DNA from: Ruminococcus sp.
Lineage (GTDB): Bacteria > Bacillota > Clostridia > Oscillospirales > Acutalibacteraceae
Assembly (NCBI GenBank): GCA_022510945.1
Contig: JAFLSK010000010.1
Span: 1-44,975, forward strand
Length of the DNA stretch: 44,975 nt
Direction of reading: 5' to 3'
Shown here: positions 1 to 7,167 of the stretch, one piece after another
How the letters are laid out: the number at the start of each line of letters is the position of its first letter
How positions within the stretch are numbered: the first letter of the stretch is position 1
Notes under the pieces: generated by a model
What the model was told of the DNA's origin: nothing
Database searches by the model: none
Seen by the model: the letters and a program-made list of their open reading frames with translations, nothing else
Translations under genes and position numbers: made by a program

Positions 1-53
1 ACCATCCCCATAATTGGAGGGTAAATGTACAATTTATATATAATAAATCAATC

Positions 54-82
54 TTGACTTTTTAAGAATTAAGCCGTATAAT
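54..82 (+). promoter_or_regulatory. sigma-A type promoter for the orphan gene at 151
   Basis: TTGACT at 54-59 and TATAAT at 77-82 are separated by 17 bp. This is a near-consensus housekeeping promoter. The start codon at 151 lies about 60 bp downstream of the predicted transcription start. The bases before it (1-50) hold no gene I can support. Confidence 0.7.
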
Positions 83-150
83 ATTTCAAAATTCATCTTA
101 ATATGATAAAACGACAGCAATGTGTGGCTTTTTTAATAGGAGCAACGATT

Positions 151-711
151 ATGAAAAAATATCTTAAGAAATTTTCCGGTTATATAATTACTGTTATAGT
201 AGTGTTTTTGGTTATTTTTATATTTAAATCAATCAAGACATTAAATGACGACCTTTTTAATCTGCATCTTTACATAGGCTGGCAGGAAGTGAAAATCGAT
301 GATTACGCTACAATTAAAGTTCCGGGGAATTGGAAGCAGGGAGAAGAGAACGGTCTGATATATTTTTATGATTCTGATTTGCCCGATGGTGATAATGTTG
401 TTCTTTTCCAAACCAATATGTTATATGATATGTTTGATATCGGCAGTCCTATAAAAATTGATGAAGGTAGTACGGAGCAAAATATTGCAAGTGACAATTT
501 TCAGCGCGTAGTTACTTTAACCGGCACCGGTAATTCATTAGGTTCATCCAACGGGAAAGCGCTTGTTTGTGTTAATAACAATTCAAAGATAGAAGATTAT
601 ATCCACTTTACCAATGGTAGATATGATTTTGAGTTTTTCAGTAATGAAAATCGTGTTGACGAAAAAACGATAAAGAAAATCGCTGATTCAGTTGATTTTT
701 TATACGAATAA
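151..711 (+). CDS. hypothetical membrane-anchored protein
   Basis: I do not recognise a family for this protein of about 186 residues. The N terminus is basic (MKKYLKK) and followed by one hydrophobic segment at about residues 9-28, so it is probably a signal anchor with the rest outside the cell. The remainder is a soluble region with many Asp, Asn and Gly residues. The start at 151 is chosen because AGGAG lies 7 nt upstream at 139-143; an ATG at 103 in the same frame has no such site. The gene is visibly AT-rich compared with most neighbours. It has its own promoter at 54-82 and is followed after 48 bp by the fluoride channel gene; no terminator separates them, so cotranscription is possible. 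Confidence 0.75.
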   Translation: MKKYLKKFSGYIITVIVVFLVIFIFKSIKTLNDDLFNLHLYIGWQEVKIDDYATIKVPGNWKQGEENGLIYFYDSDLPDGDNVVLFQTNMLYDMFDIGSPIKIDEGSTEQNIASDNFQRVVTLTGTGNSLGSSNGKALVCVNNNSKIEDYIHFTNGRYDFEFFSNENRVDEKTIKKIADSVDFLYE

Positions 712-759
712 TGTATGTTTTAAATTTAATGATTTAAAAATATTAACTCAGAGGTAACT

Positions 760-1125
760 ATGCTGAATGTACTTTTTGTGGGGTTAGGCGGATTTGTCGG
801 AGCGATTCTGCGGTATCTTCTCGGACTTATTCCGGTCGAGAATCCCAACGGATTTCCCGTATGCACATTTTTAATAAATATAATCGGAGCGTTTGCGATT
901 GGAATTGTCACGGCTCTTGCGATGAAATATTCGTCATTTGACCCGAAGCTCGTTTTGTTCCTGAAAACAGGAATATGCGGTGGATTTACGACGTTTTCAA
1001 CATTCTCGCTTGAGACTATGGAACTGTTCAAAAGCGGCTCAGTTGCGGTTGGAATAACGTACATTATTTTGAGCGTGACGCTTTGTATCCTTGCGGTAAT
1101 GCTCGGTCAGTTTCTTGTAAAATAA
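760..1125 (+). CDS. crcB: fluoride channel CrcB/FluC
   Basis: This 121-residue, four-helix membrane protein belongs to the CrcB/Fluc family, which exports fluoride passively as a dual-topology dimer. The family hallmark GGFTTFSTF is at residues 74-82, and the conserved Asn of the first half is at 40 (FLINIIG). The length is typical. GAGGTAACT precedes the ATG. A CrcB gene is often under a fluoride riboswitch, but I see no such motif in the short gap upstream. A strong hairpin terminator follows at 1131-1168. A single copy is present in the window; many Firmicutes have two adjacent copies. Confidence 0.93.
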   Translation: MLNVLFVGLGGFVGAILRYLLGLIPVENPNGFPVCTFLINIIGAFAIGIVTALAMKYSSFDPKLVLFLKTGICGGFTTFSTFSLETMELFKSGSVAVGITYIILSVTLCILAVMLGQFLVK

Positions 1126-1130
1126 AAAAC

Positions 1131-1168
1131 ACAGCAGCTTTTCTTGAGTAGATAGGGGAAGCTGCTGT
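1131..1168. terminator. bidirectional terminator between crcB and the radical SAM gene
   Basis: A 10-bp inverted repeat (ACAGCAGCTT and AAGCTGCTGT, arms 1131-1140 and 1159-1168) has a T run after it on the plus strand and an A run before it, so it can end transcription from both converging genes. Confidence 0.85.
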
Positions 1169-1182
1169 TTTTTATTCGGATA

Positions 1183-1797
1183 TTATTCAGAACCGCTGAA
1201 TTTTCTCACCCTTAGCGGGATATTCAGGCTGTCGGCTATTTTTTGGCATTTTGCAATCTCGTCATCACCGATTACGTCGACCACGGAGAACGCGACGTTT
1301 TCTGTATATTTTCTGCACTCCTTAGCGAAGTCGAGCATCGCGTCGAACGACTTTATGCCGAACTTAGGTCGCACAATCTCAAGATACTTCTCCTTGTCCG
1401 AGCAGTTAAGGCTGATTGAAACTGAGTCAACATTGTCGCAAAGCTCTTTTGCGATATTTCGCTCGTTTATCAGACTACCGAGGCCGTTTGTGTTGACCCT
1501 TGTTTTTATTCCGAGATTATTCCGTATGTGCGCGGCGGTTTCAATAAGAACGTCAAAGGAGTTCGTAGGCTCGCCGTAACCACAGAAAATTATCTCGTCA
1601 CAGGTCTTAACGTCGTCGTAATTATTTATCGCGGCCTTCACCTCATCAAAAGAGGGGTTGTGCCTGAGCCACAAGCTGTCCGCACTGCCTATCGCGTCCT
1701 TCTGACTTCTTATGCAGAACGTGCAGGCGCAGGGGCATTTGTTTGTGATGTTAAGATAGACTTTGTTTTTATATGTATAAATAATTTCTTCGTTCAT
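1183..1797 (-). CDS. radical SAM protein, TatD-linked type
   Basis: This is a short (204 aa) radical SAM enzyme. The 4Fe-4S cluster motif CxxxCxxC is at Cys21, Cys25 and Cys28, with an extra Cys23, and FCGYGEPT at about 71-78 corresponds to the SAM-binding GGE region. Size and layout resemble the small radical SAM proteins often encoded beside TatD nucleases. Here TatD is absent; instead the gene is the last of an operon with an ECF S component and a B6 kinase. GAGGTGA precedes the ATG, and the gap to the upstream stop is 8 bp. The substrate is unknown. It ends 15 bp before the shared terminator. Confidence 0.82.
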   Translation of the reverse strand: MNEEIIYTYKNKVYLNITNKCPCACTFCIRSQKDAIGSADSLWLRHNPSFDEVKAAINNYDDVKTCDEIIFCGYGEPTNSFDVLIETAAHIRNNLGIKTRVNTNGLGSLINERNIAKELCDNVDSVSISLNCSDKEKYLEIVRPKFGIKSFDAMLDFAKECRKYTENVAFSVVDVIGDDEIAKCQKIADSLNIPLRVRKFSGSE

Positions 1798-1805
1798 ACG
1801 TCACC

Positions 1806-2354
1806 TCAGAAGTTTCGGGAAATATTTGACTTGAACTTAATAGCGTCCAATCCGAGTCCAACAGCAATGAATACAACAGCCGCGAGACCGGGCTGAACAT
1901 ACCAGGTAGCGAGCTCCGCAACGGCGCCGCCCAAGTCAAAGAGGAGAAGGTTCGCGATAAAGTAGCCGAACACAGTAACGAAGCTTGTCGGAATAAGCGT
2001 CATAATCGAGCCCGCATTTATAATTCTGTTGTCCTTATTCTTCTTAATTAAGAAGTTCCTTAATATAACAAAGGGCACCGCGTTAAGCGCCTTGATGATT
2101 ACGGTCGGCAAAATCCACTGAGGAAAGCCCGAGATAAGGTCCGCAAATCCTCCGCCAATCGCCGAGGCAATTATACCGTAAGGTCCCGGCAAAATACAAG
2201 CCGCAAGATAAACCATTGAGTCACCGGCGTGGCAGTATCCTAAGGCGGTGGGAACCTTAATAAAAGCTGTCGCAACAGTAACCAATGCCGCAAACATTGC
2301 CGTCAGGGTGATTGTTTTTACGTTAGAATTTGAGGTTGTCTTTGTCCTGGTCAT
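1806..2354 (-). CDS. ECF transporter S component, probably for vitamin B6
   Basis: This hydrophobic protein of 182 residues has about six membrane helices and the organisation of an energy-coupling-factor substrate-binding (S) subunit, including a Gly- and Ala-rich first helix and the GGGFADLISGFPQWILPT segment at about 68-85. It resembles the TIGR04002 group of S components. Its place directly behind a pyridoxal/pyridoxamine kinase gene, with a 4-bp gap, suggests the substrate is a B6 vitamer; this is inferred from context, not from a binding motif. GGGAG in the end of the kinase gene serves as ribosome binding site. It would need the EcfA1-EcfA2-EcfT module, which is encoded at 36.3-38.8 kb. 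Confidence 0.8.
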   Translation of the reverse strand: MTRTKTTSNSNVKTITLTAMFAALVTVATAFIKVPTALGYCHAGDSMVYLAACILPGPYGIIASAIGGGFADLISGFPQWILPTVIIKALNAVPFVILRNFLIKKNKDNRIINAGSIMTLIPTSFVTVFGYFIANLLLFDLGGAVAELATWYVQPGLAAVVFIAVGLGLDAIKFKSNISRNF

Positions 2355-2358
2355 AACT

Positions 2359-3204
2359 TCACTCCCTTTGCAAGGCTAATTTATATAGATATTTTTCAAA
2401 ATCAATGCCGTGATTTTTTTCATAAGGCGCTTTGACAGTATCCTTAATTACTTCTTCGATAAAACTCGTCGCCTTCTCGACCGCCTCGGAAAGCGAAATA
2501 TCATTTAAAATACTTCCGCAGATAATTGACGAGAAAATATCTCCCGTTCCCGAAAAGCTGCTGCCGTATTCCTTCGAGCGGAAAAACTGCGCGTTACCCC
2601 TCTCGAAAACGCCGTTATAAATATAGCCATCCTTTTTGATACCCGTAACCGCGATTTTCATATTATCGTGGGAAATAGCATTTTTCGCGATGTTTTCTAT
2701 ATGTTCGAAGAAGAAACCACTGCTGCTTTTTTCTGTAACAGAATTAAAATCTGCTCCCGAGAGGAGACAAAGCTCCGTTAAGTTCGGAGTAATTATGTCG
2801 GCAGTTTTTGCGAGCTCTCTGATTTTGTCGCAGGTGGTTTTATTGTAAGGCGGATAGAGCTGTCCGTTGTCGCCCATTACAGGGTCAACGACAATCTTTG
2901 TGTCCGACATTTTGAATTTATTTATAAAATCTTTGATAAAATCAACCTGACGTTCTCCGGCGATATAGCCCGAATAAATACCGTCAAAGCGGGCGTTGTT
3001 CTTTGCCCACATATCGGTGTAAAACGGCATATGCTCGCTGAAATCATAGCAATAATGATTTTTATAGCCGGTCTGATTGGTGAGTATCGCCGTCGGCAGG
3101 GGACAGGGCTGAATCCCCATAACGGATAAGACCGCTATCGCCGCGGTAAGAGAGCACTTGCCGAAACCCGAAAGGTCGTTTATTACTGCCACTGATTTTG
3201 TCAT
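2359..3204 (-). CDS. pdxY: pyridoxal/pyridoxamine kinase
   Basis: This is a ribokinase-fold ATP-dependent kinase that phosphorylates pyridoxal, pyridoxamine or pyridoxine in the cytoplasm to make the cofactor PLP or its precursors. The N-terminal NDLSGFGKCSLTAA, the VVDPVMGDNG segment and the anion-hole motif FSGTGDIFSS near the C terminus are characteristic of the PdxK/PdxY family. I place the start at the ATG at 3204, which has GGAG 8 nt upstream. A GTG at 3213 in the same frame lies immediately after that GGAG and cannot use it. First gene of a three-gene operon with an ECF S component and a radical SAM protein. An inverted repeat at 3247-3270 lies just upstream. Confidence 0.9.
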   Translation of the reverse strand: MTKSVAVINDLSGFGKCSLTAAIAVLSVMGIQPCPLPTAILTNQTGYKNHYCYDFSEHMPFYTDMWAKNNARFDGIYSGYIAGERQVDFIKDFINKFKMSDTKIVVDPVMGDNGQLYPPYNKTTCDKIRELAKTADIITPNLTELCLLSGADFNSVTEKSSSGFFFEHIENIAKNAISHDNMKIAVTGIKKDGYIYNGVFERGNAQFFRSKEYGSSFSGTGDIFSSIICGSILNDISLSEAVEKATSFIEEVIKDTVKAPYEKNHGIDFEKYLYKLALQRE

Positions 3205-3246
3205 TTCGTTCACTCCGTTAATTAATTGAGACTATAATACAATAAA

Positions 3247-3270
3247 ATTGTCATAGTTTAAATAGACAAT
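3247..3270. promoter_or_regulatory. inverted repeat upstream of the B6 kinase operon, candidate operator
   Basis: ATTGTC at 3247-3252 and GACAAT at 3265-3270 are perfect inverted arms around an AT-rich centre containing TTTAAA. The element lies about 40 bp upstream of the kinase start. The minus strand shows -10-like TATTAT or TATAGT sequences but no good -35 box, which would fit an activator-dependent promoter. The binding factor is unknown. Confidence 0.45.
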
Positions 3271-3337
3271 TTCGCAATTTTTAATCAGGACAGTTGTGCT
3301 CCGCTAAAAAAATAATTCTAATTTAAAGAGTTGAAAT

Positions 3338-3366
3338 TTGACAGCAATAGGCTATGGTGATAAAAT
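3338..3366 (+). promoter_or_regulatory. sigma-A promoter for the TtcA-like operon
   Basis: TTGACA at 3338-3343 and TAAAAT at 3361-3366 have a 17-bp spacer. Because an ATG at 3354 lies inside this spacer, it cannot be the translation start of the mRNA, which supports the GTG start at 3402. Confidence 0.8.
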
Positions 3367-3401
3367 TGAGTTGGAAATTAACCGATTATAAGGAGCATAA
3401 C

Positions 3402-4238
3402 GTGAGCAGAGATTTAGAGTTCTATCAGAAGGTAGAAAGAAGTATAACAAAAAAATACAGAAAAGAGATATGGACTCCGTTTATCGCTGCACTTAAGCGC
3501 TATGAACTCATAAACGCGGGTGATAAAATCGCGGTATGTATTTCCGGCGGCAAGGATTCTATGCTTATGGCAAAGCTGATTCAGCTGCTGCAGCGTTACT
3601 CCGACGTGCCGTTCGAGGCAGTGTACCTCGTGATGGACCCGGGCTACAACGAAATAAACAGGCAGAAAATCGAGAGCAACGCGAATCTTCTGAACATCCC
3701 GATTACCGTGTTCGAGACGGATATTTTTGAAATTGCGGACAACGCTGAGAAATACCCGTGCTACCTCTGCGCGCGTATGCGCCGCGGGCATCTCTATAAA
3801 AAGGCGAAACAACTCGGATGCAATAAAATTGCCCTCGGCCACCATTTTTCGGACGTTATCGAGACAACCGTTATGGCGATGTTCTACGGTTCGCAGTTAC
3901 AAGGTATGATTCCTAAGCTGCATAGCTTAAACTACGATGGAATGGAGCTTATCCGTCCGATGTACTGCATACACGAGGACAGCGTTATCGCGTGGGCGCG
4001 CTACAATGGGCTTGAGTTTATTCAATGCGCGTGCCGTGTTACGGAGAAAACCGCGATGTCCGACGACGGCATAGGCGACAGCAAACGACAGGAGATAAAA
4101 ATGCTAATAAAGCAGCTCAAGAAAACTAACCCGAACATAGAAAAAAGCATATTCAACAGTATCCACTCCGTCTGCCTCGACACATTCCCATCCTACAAAT
4201 CGGACGGCGAAGAGCACAGCTTTCTTGAAAAGTATTAA
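3402..4238 (+). CDS. TtcA-like PP-loop tRNA sulfurtransferase
   Basis: This 278-residue protein of the adenylating PP-loop superfamily resembles TtcA, which inserts sulfur into cytidine 32 of tRNA using an iron-sulfur cluster. The ATP-binding SGGKDS is at residues 48-53. Cysteines 120 and 123 (CYLC) and Cys209/Cys211 match the positions that ligate the cluster in TtcA, and GHH is at 146-148. The start is GTG at 3402: AGGAG ends 6 nt upstream, and an upstream ATG falls within the promoter. Clostridia have several TtcA relatives, so the target base is uncertain. First gene of an operon with an alpha/beta hydrolase (12-bp gap) and a small membrane protein. Confidence 0.82.
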   Translation: MSRDLEFYQKVERSITKKYRKEIWTPFIAALKRYELINAGDKIAVCISGGKDSMLMAKLIQLLQRYSDVPFEAVYLVMDPGYNEINRQKIESNANLLNIPITVFETDIFEIADNAEKYPCYLCARMRRGHLYKKAKQLGCNKIALGHHFSDVIETTVMAMFYGSQLQGMIPKLHSLNYDGMELIRPMYCIHEDSVIAWARYNGLEFIQCACRVTEKTAMSDDGIGDSKRQEIKMLIKQLKKTNPNIEKSIFNSIHSVCLDTFPSYKSDGEEHSFLEKY

Positions 4239-4250
4239 CAGGAGCGTAAA

Positions 4251-5207
4251 ATGGATACAGTAATGTGGATCTTTTTGATTGTCGGGGTACTGCTCGCCTG
4301 CGTGTGCATAGCGGTTATAATTACGACGATATACTTCTTCGTATTTACGGTTCATCGCAAGCCGACCGCAACGCTCGAGAACAATATCGGCGCAAACACC
4401 GATTGGTGCAAGCATATGGATTTTATATCCGAGTGCAGACAGTGGCTAAATCAGCAGAAGAGCGAGGATGTTTTCATTAAGTCCGACGATGGACTCAGGC
4501 TACATGCCACGCTGATAAAAAATAAATCGGAGAGCAAGAAAATCGTCATCTGTTTCCACGGCTACACAAGTTGCTCGACGAATGATTATGTTGCTCTTTC
4601 TAAATTCTATTATGAGCACGGGTTCAATCTTCTGCTCGTTGACGAGCGCGCACACGGACAGAGCGAAGGCAAATATATCGGCTTCGGCGTTCTTGACAGA
4701 AAGGACGCGCTGAGGTGGATTGACTATGCGGTCGAGTTGTTTGGCGGCGACAGCATAATTTTTCTCCACGGTATTTCGATGGGTGCGGCGACCGTCCTTA
4801 TGACGAGCGGACTTAATTTGCCGGATAATGTGAAAACAATCGTCGCCGATTGTGGCTTTACGAGCGCGTATGACGTCTTTTCGCATATTCTAAGGCGCGA
4901 TTACCACATACCGAAGTTCCCGATAATGAACCTCACCGATTTGCTCACTAAGACCTTCGCTGGCTATGGCTACAAGGACGTGAGCACCGTTGACGAGGTC
5001 GCAAAGACAAACGTGCCGATAATATTCATTCACGGCGATAAGGACGATTTCGTCCCGACATATATGAGCGAGCAGAATTATAAGGCGTGCGCGTCGGATA
5101 AACAACTACTTATCGTAGATGGCGCAGATCACGCCGAGGCATATTATGTGAATCGCACCGCCTACGAAAACGCAATCGTCGCCTTTATGGTTAAATACGC
5201 AAAATAA
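4251..5207 (+). CDS. membrane-anchored alpha/beta hydrolase
   Basis: This protein of 318 residues has one N-terminal membrane segment at about 5-33 and then an alpha/beta-hydrolase domain. The oxyanion-side HGYTS is at 103-107, the nucleophile elbow GISMGA holds Ser176, the acid is Asp265 in HGDKDDFVP, and the base is His294 in GADHAEAY. It is closest in style to the serine aminopeptidase/BAAT-like hydrolases (for example B. subtilis YqkD-like proteins) that act on lipids or esters near the membrane. The substrate is unknown. AGGAG lies 7 nt before the ATG. The next gene follows after 26 bp. Confidence 0.87.
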   Translation: MDTVMWIFLIVGVLLACVCIAVIITTIYFFVFTVHRKPTATLENNIGANTDWCKHMDFISECRQWLNQQKSEDVFIKSDDGLRLHATLIKNKSESKKIVICFHGYTSCSTNDYVALSKFYYEHGFNLLLVDERAHGQSEGKYIGFGVLDRKDALRWIDYAVELFGGDSIIFLHGISMGAATVLMTSGLNLPDNVKTIVADCGFTSAYDVFSHILRRDYHIPKFPIMNLTDLLTKTFAGYGYKDVSTVDEVAKTNVPIIFIHGDKDDFVPTYMSEQNYKACASDKQLLIVDGADHAEAYYVNRTAYENAIVAFMVKYAK

Positions 5208-5233
5208 AAACAATAAGAAAGAGTTGGAGTTAA

Positions 5234-5680
5234 ATGAAGTATTTTTTTAAGTTTCTTATCGCATTTCTGATTTTTGCAGATATTTTTTTCTTTGCTCTTT
5301 TCGGCTTTCTGTTTTTTATGATTATACATACGAACGAATATGAGCAATTGTATGTGATTATTCCTTTGTTTATTGTAGCAGTATTGTTCTTAGGTTGTCT
5401 CGAAGTGTTTTTACTAAAGTACTATGCAAATATAGTGATATCGGTAAGCTTTGAGAACGAAAATTGCATTATCAAGACTAACATAAGGGAGTATGTTTTG
5501 CCGTGTGAAAATTTTTACAGAGTTGAAGATTGCAAATGGCAAGGTCGTATATTTGTTTTCTATGATGGCGGAAATTTCAAAAGAAAATTTACATTCCAAA
5601 AACAATACTTTCCGTTCTATAAAAATCATCTGAACATAGACGAAATGAGAATACATATGAGTAACGCTGTGTTCAGATAG
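5234..5680 (+). CDS. small two-helix membrane protein of unknown function
   Basis: I do not recognise a family. The 148-residue protein begins with two closely spaced hydrophobic segments at about 5-35 and 38-60, followed by a C-terminal soluble region of about 85 residues rich in aromatic and basic residues. The layout (two helices, then a beta-rich cytoplasmic domain) recalls YcxB-like proteins, but I see no diagnostic motif. GGAG lies upstream of the ATG. The gene is strongly AT-rich compared with the hydrolase before it. A perfect 12-bp hairpin follows. Confidence 0.72.
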   Translation: MKYFFKFLIAFLIFADIFFFALFGFLFFMIIHTNEYEQLYVIIPLFIVAVLFLGCLEVFLLKYYANIVISVSFENENCIIKTNIREYVLPCENFYRVEDCKWQGRIFVFYDGGNFKRKFTFQKQYFPFYKNHLNIDEMRIHMSNAVFR

Positions 5681-5708
5681 TGTATTTTTTGAGGTTGATA
5701 CAAAACAA

Positions 5709-5738
5709 TAGCCGACTGTCTTTTGAGACAGTCGGCTA
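5709..5738. terminator. bidirectional terminator between convergent genes
   Basis: A perfect 12-bp stem (TAGCCGACTGTC and its complement) has a 6-nt loop at 5721-5726 and lies between two converging genes. The following T-rich stretch is better on the minus strand (TTGTTTTG). Confidence 0.8.
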
Positions 5739-5746
5739 AATTAATG

Positions 5747-7144
5747 TTATGTTAGATTATTGAAAACTCCGAGTGAGCCGAGCAAGAGGATAAACAGCAG
5801 TATCGGGGCGATAAACCTCACCATAACTATATAGAGTATCTTTCTGCCGAAGCGCTCGCCGTTCTTCGTTACCTCGTCGATAACCGTCTTTGGCTTGACA
5901 ATCCAGCCTATTAGCAGGCAGGTTCCTATCGCGACAATCGGCATCAGAATGTTGTTGCTGAGGTAGTCCGCGATGTCGAGCAGTTGAGCTGTCGTACCGT
6001 TCGGGAGCGGGAATTCGAAGTACAGCAGATTGTAACCCATACAGATTACAACGCCGATAGCGAGAGCGACTACGCCCTCAATCAGTGTTGCTTTCTTTCT
6101 GCTTGTTCCGGTCTTATCAATCGCGCTCGCAACTATCGCCTCAAGTATTGAAACAGAGCTTGTAAGCGCTGCAAAGAGTACCATAAGGAAGAACACAATG
6201 CCGATAATTCTGCCCGCTATACCCATCTGCGCGAAAATCTTCGGGATAGCTACGAACATAAGCCCCGGGCCCGCTGACATTCCGTCCCTACCGAGGAAAA
6301 CGAATACCGCGGGGATAATCATAACGCCCGCGAGGAACGCTACAATTGTGTCAAAAATTTCAATCTGATTTACGGACTTCATAAGGTTGTCTTTGTCCTT
6401 GAAGTATGAGCCGTAGGTCACCATAATACCCATAGCTATGCTTATGCTGTAGAACAGCTGTCCCATAGCGTCCATCACGACGACAAGAATATCCTTGAGC
6501 CCCATTCCATCAATGTTCGGAACAACGTAAACGAGAAAACCCTCTATACCTGTGCGGTTGTCGTTTTCGGGACCGCCGTGAATGGTGAGTGAATAAATCG
6601 AAATTCCGACAACGAGCACGAGCAAAGCTGGCATAAGCACCTTGGAGAATGCTTCTATTCCCTTGTTTACGCCGCGGAAAACGATGAAGCACGTTGCCGC
6701 AAGGAAAACCACGTTGTAGACAATCGGCTCTACAGGGCTTGAGATAAAGCCCGTAAAATAGCCGTCGCCCGCCGCGTCAAGTCCCTGACCTGTTATAAAG
6801 GCTATGCAGTACTTGAGTACCCAGCCGCCTATAATGCAGTAGTAGGGCAGTATGATAAACGGGACGGCGCTCGCTATCGAGCCGAGCCATTTCCACTTTT
6901 TGTGGATATTTCCGTAAGCGGTGAGACAGCTCTGCTTTGTTTTTCTGCCTATAGCGACTTCGGTCACGAGCAGCGTAAAGCCGAACGTAAGCGCAAGGAT
7001 AAGATAAACGACGAGAAAAAGTCCGCCGCCATCCTTAGCCGCAAGGTAGGGAAATCGCCAGATGTTGCCGAGTCCGACTGCCGAGCCTGCCGCCGCAAGC
7101 ACAAAGCCTATCGAACCCGAAAAAGAATTTCGTTTTTGTTCCAT
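5747..7144 (-). CDS. sodium-dependent neurotransmitter-family (NSS) transporter
   Basis: This is a 465-residue polytopic membrane protein of the neurotransmitter:sodium symporter family (LeuT fold), which takes up amino acids or related amines with sodium. The first helix carries the family signature GSAVGLGNIWRFP at about 20-32, and the unwound helix-6 region FYSISIAMG is at about 232-240. The C terminus ends after an eleventh helix, as in prokaryotic MhsT-like members, rather than twelve as in LeuT. The substrate cannot be read from the sequence; tryptophan, tyrosine or branched amino acids are typical. GAGGG precedes the ATG. The gene starts 23 bp after the stop of the YifB-like gene and is probably cotranscribed with it. 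Confidence 0.93.
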   Translation of the reverse strand: MEQKRNSFSGSIGFVLAAAGSAVGLGNIWRFPYLAAKDGGGLFLVVYLILALTFGFTLLVTEVAIGRKTKQSCLTAYGNIHKKWKWLGSIASAVPFIILPYYCIIGGWVLKYCIAFITGQGLDAAGDGYFTGFISSPVEPIVYNVVFLAATCFIVFRGVNKGIEAFSKVLMPALLVLVVGISIYSLTIHGGPENDNRTGIEGFLVYVVPNIDGMGLKDILVVVMDAMGQLFYSISIAMGIMVTYGSYFKDKDNLMKSVNQIEIFDTIVAFLAGVMIIPAVFVFLGRDGMSAGPGLMFVAIPKIFAQMGIAGRIIGIVFFLMVLFAALTSSVSILEAIVASAIDKTGTSRKKATLIEGVVALAIGVVICMGYNLLYFEFPLPNGTTAQLLDIADYLSNNILMPIVAIGTCLLIGWIVKPKTVIDEVTKNGERFGRKILYIVMVRFIAPILLFILLLGSLGVFNNLT

Positions 7145-7167
7145 AATGTAACCCTCATTTATATAAT

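Noticed and set aside
25..57. A ten-codon reading frame with a GGAGG-like site at the left edge
   Set aside because: Too short to support as a gene, and it overlaps the promoter of the next gene.
711..760. A possible fluoride riboswitch before crcB
   Set aside because: The gap is only about 50 bases, AT-rich, and lacks the conserved blocks of that class.
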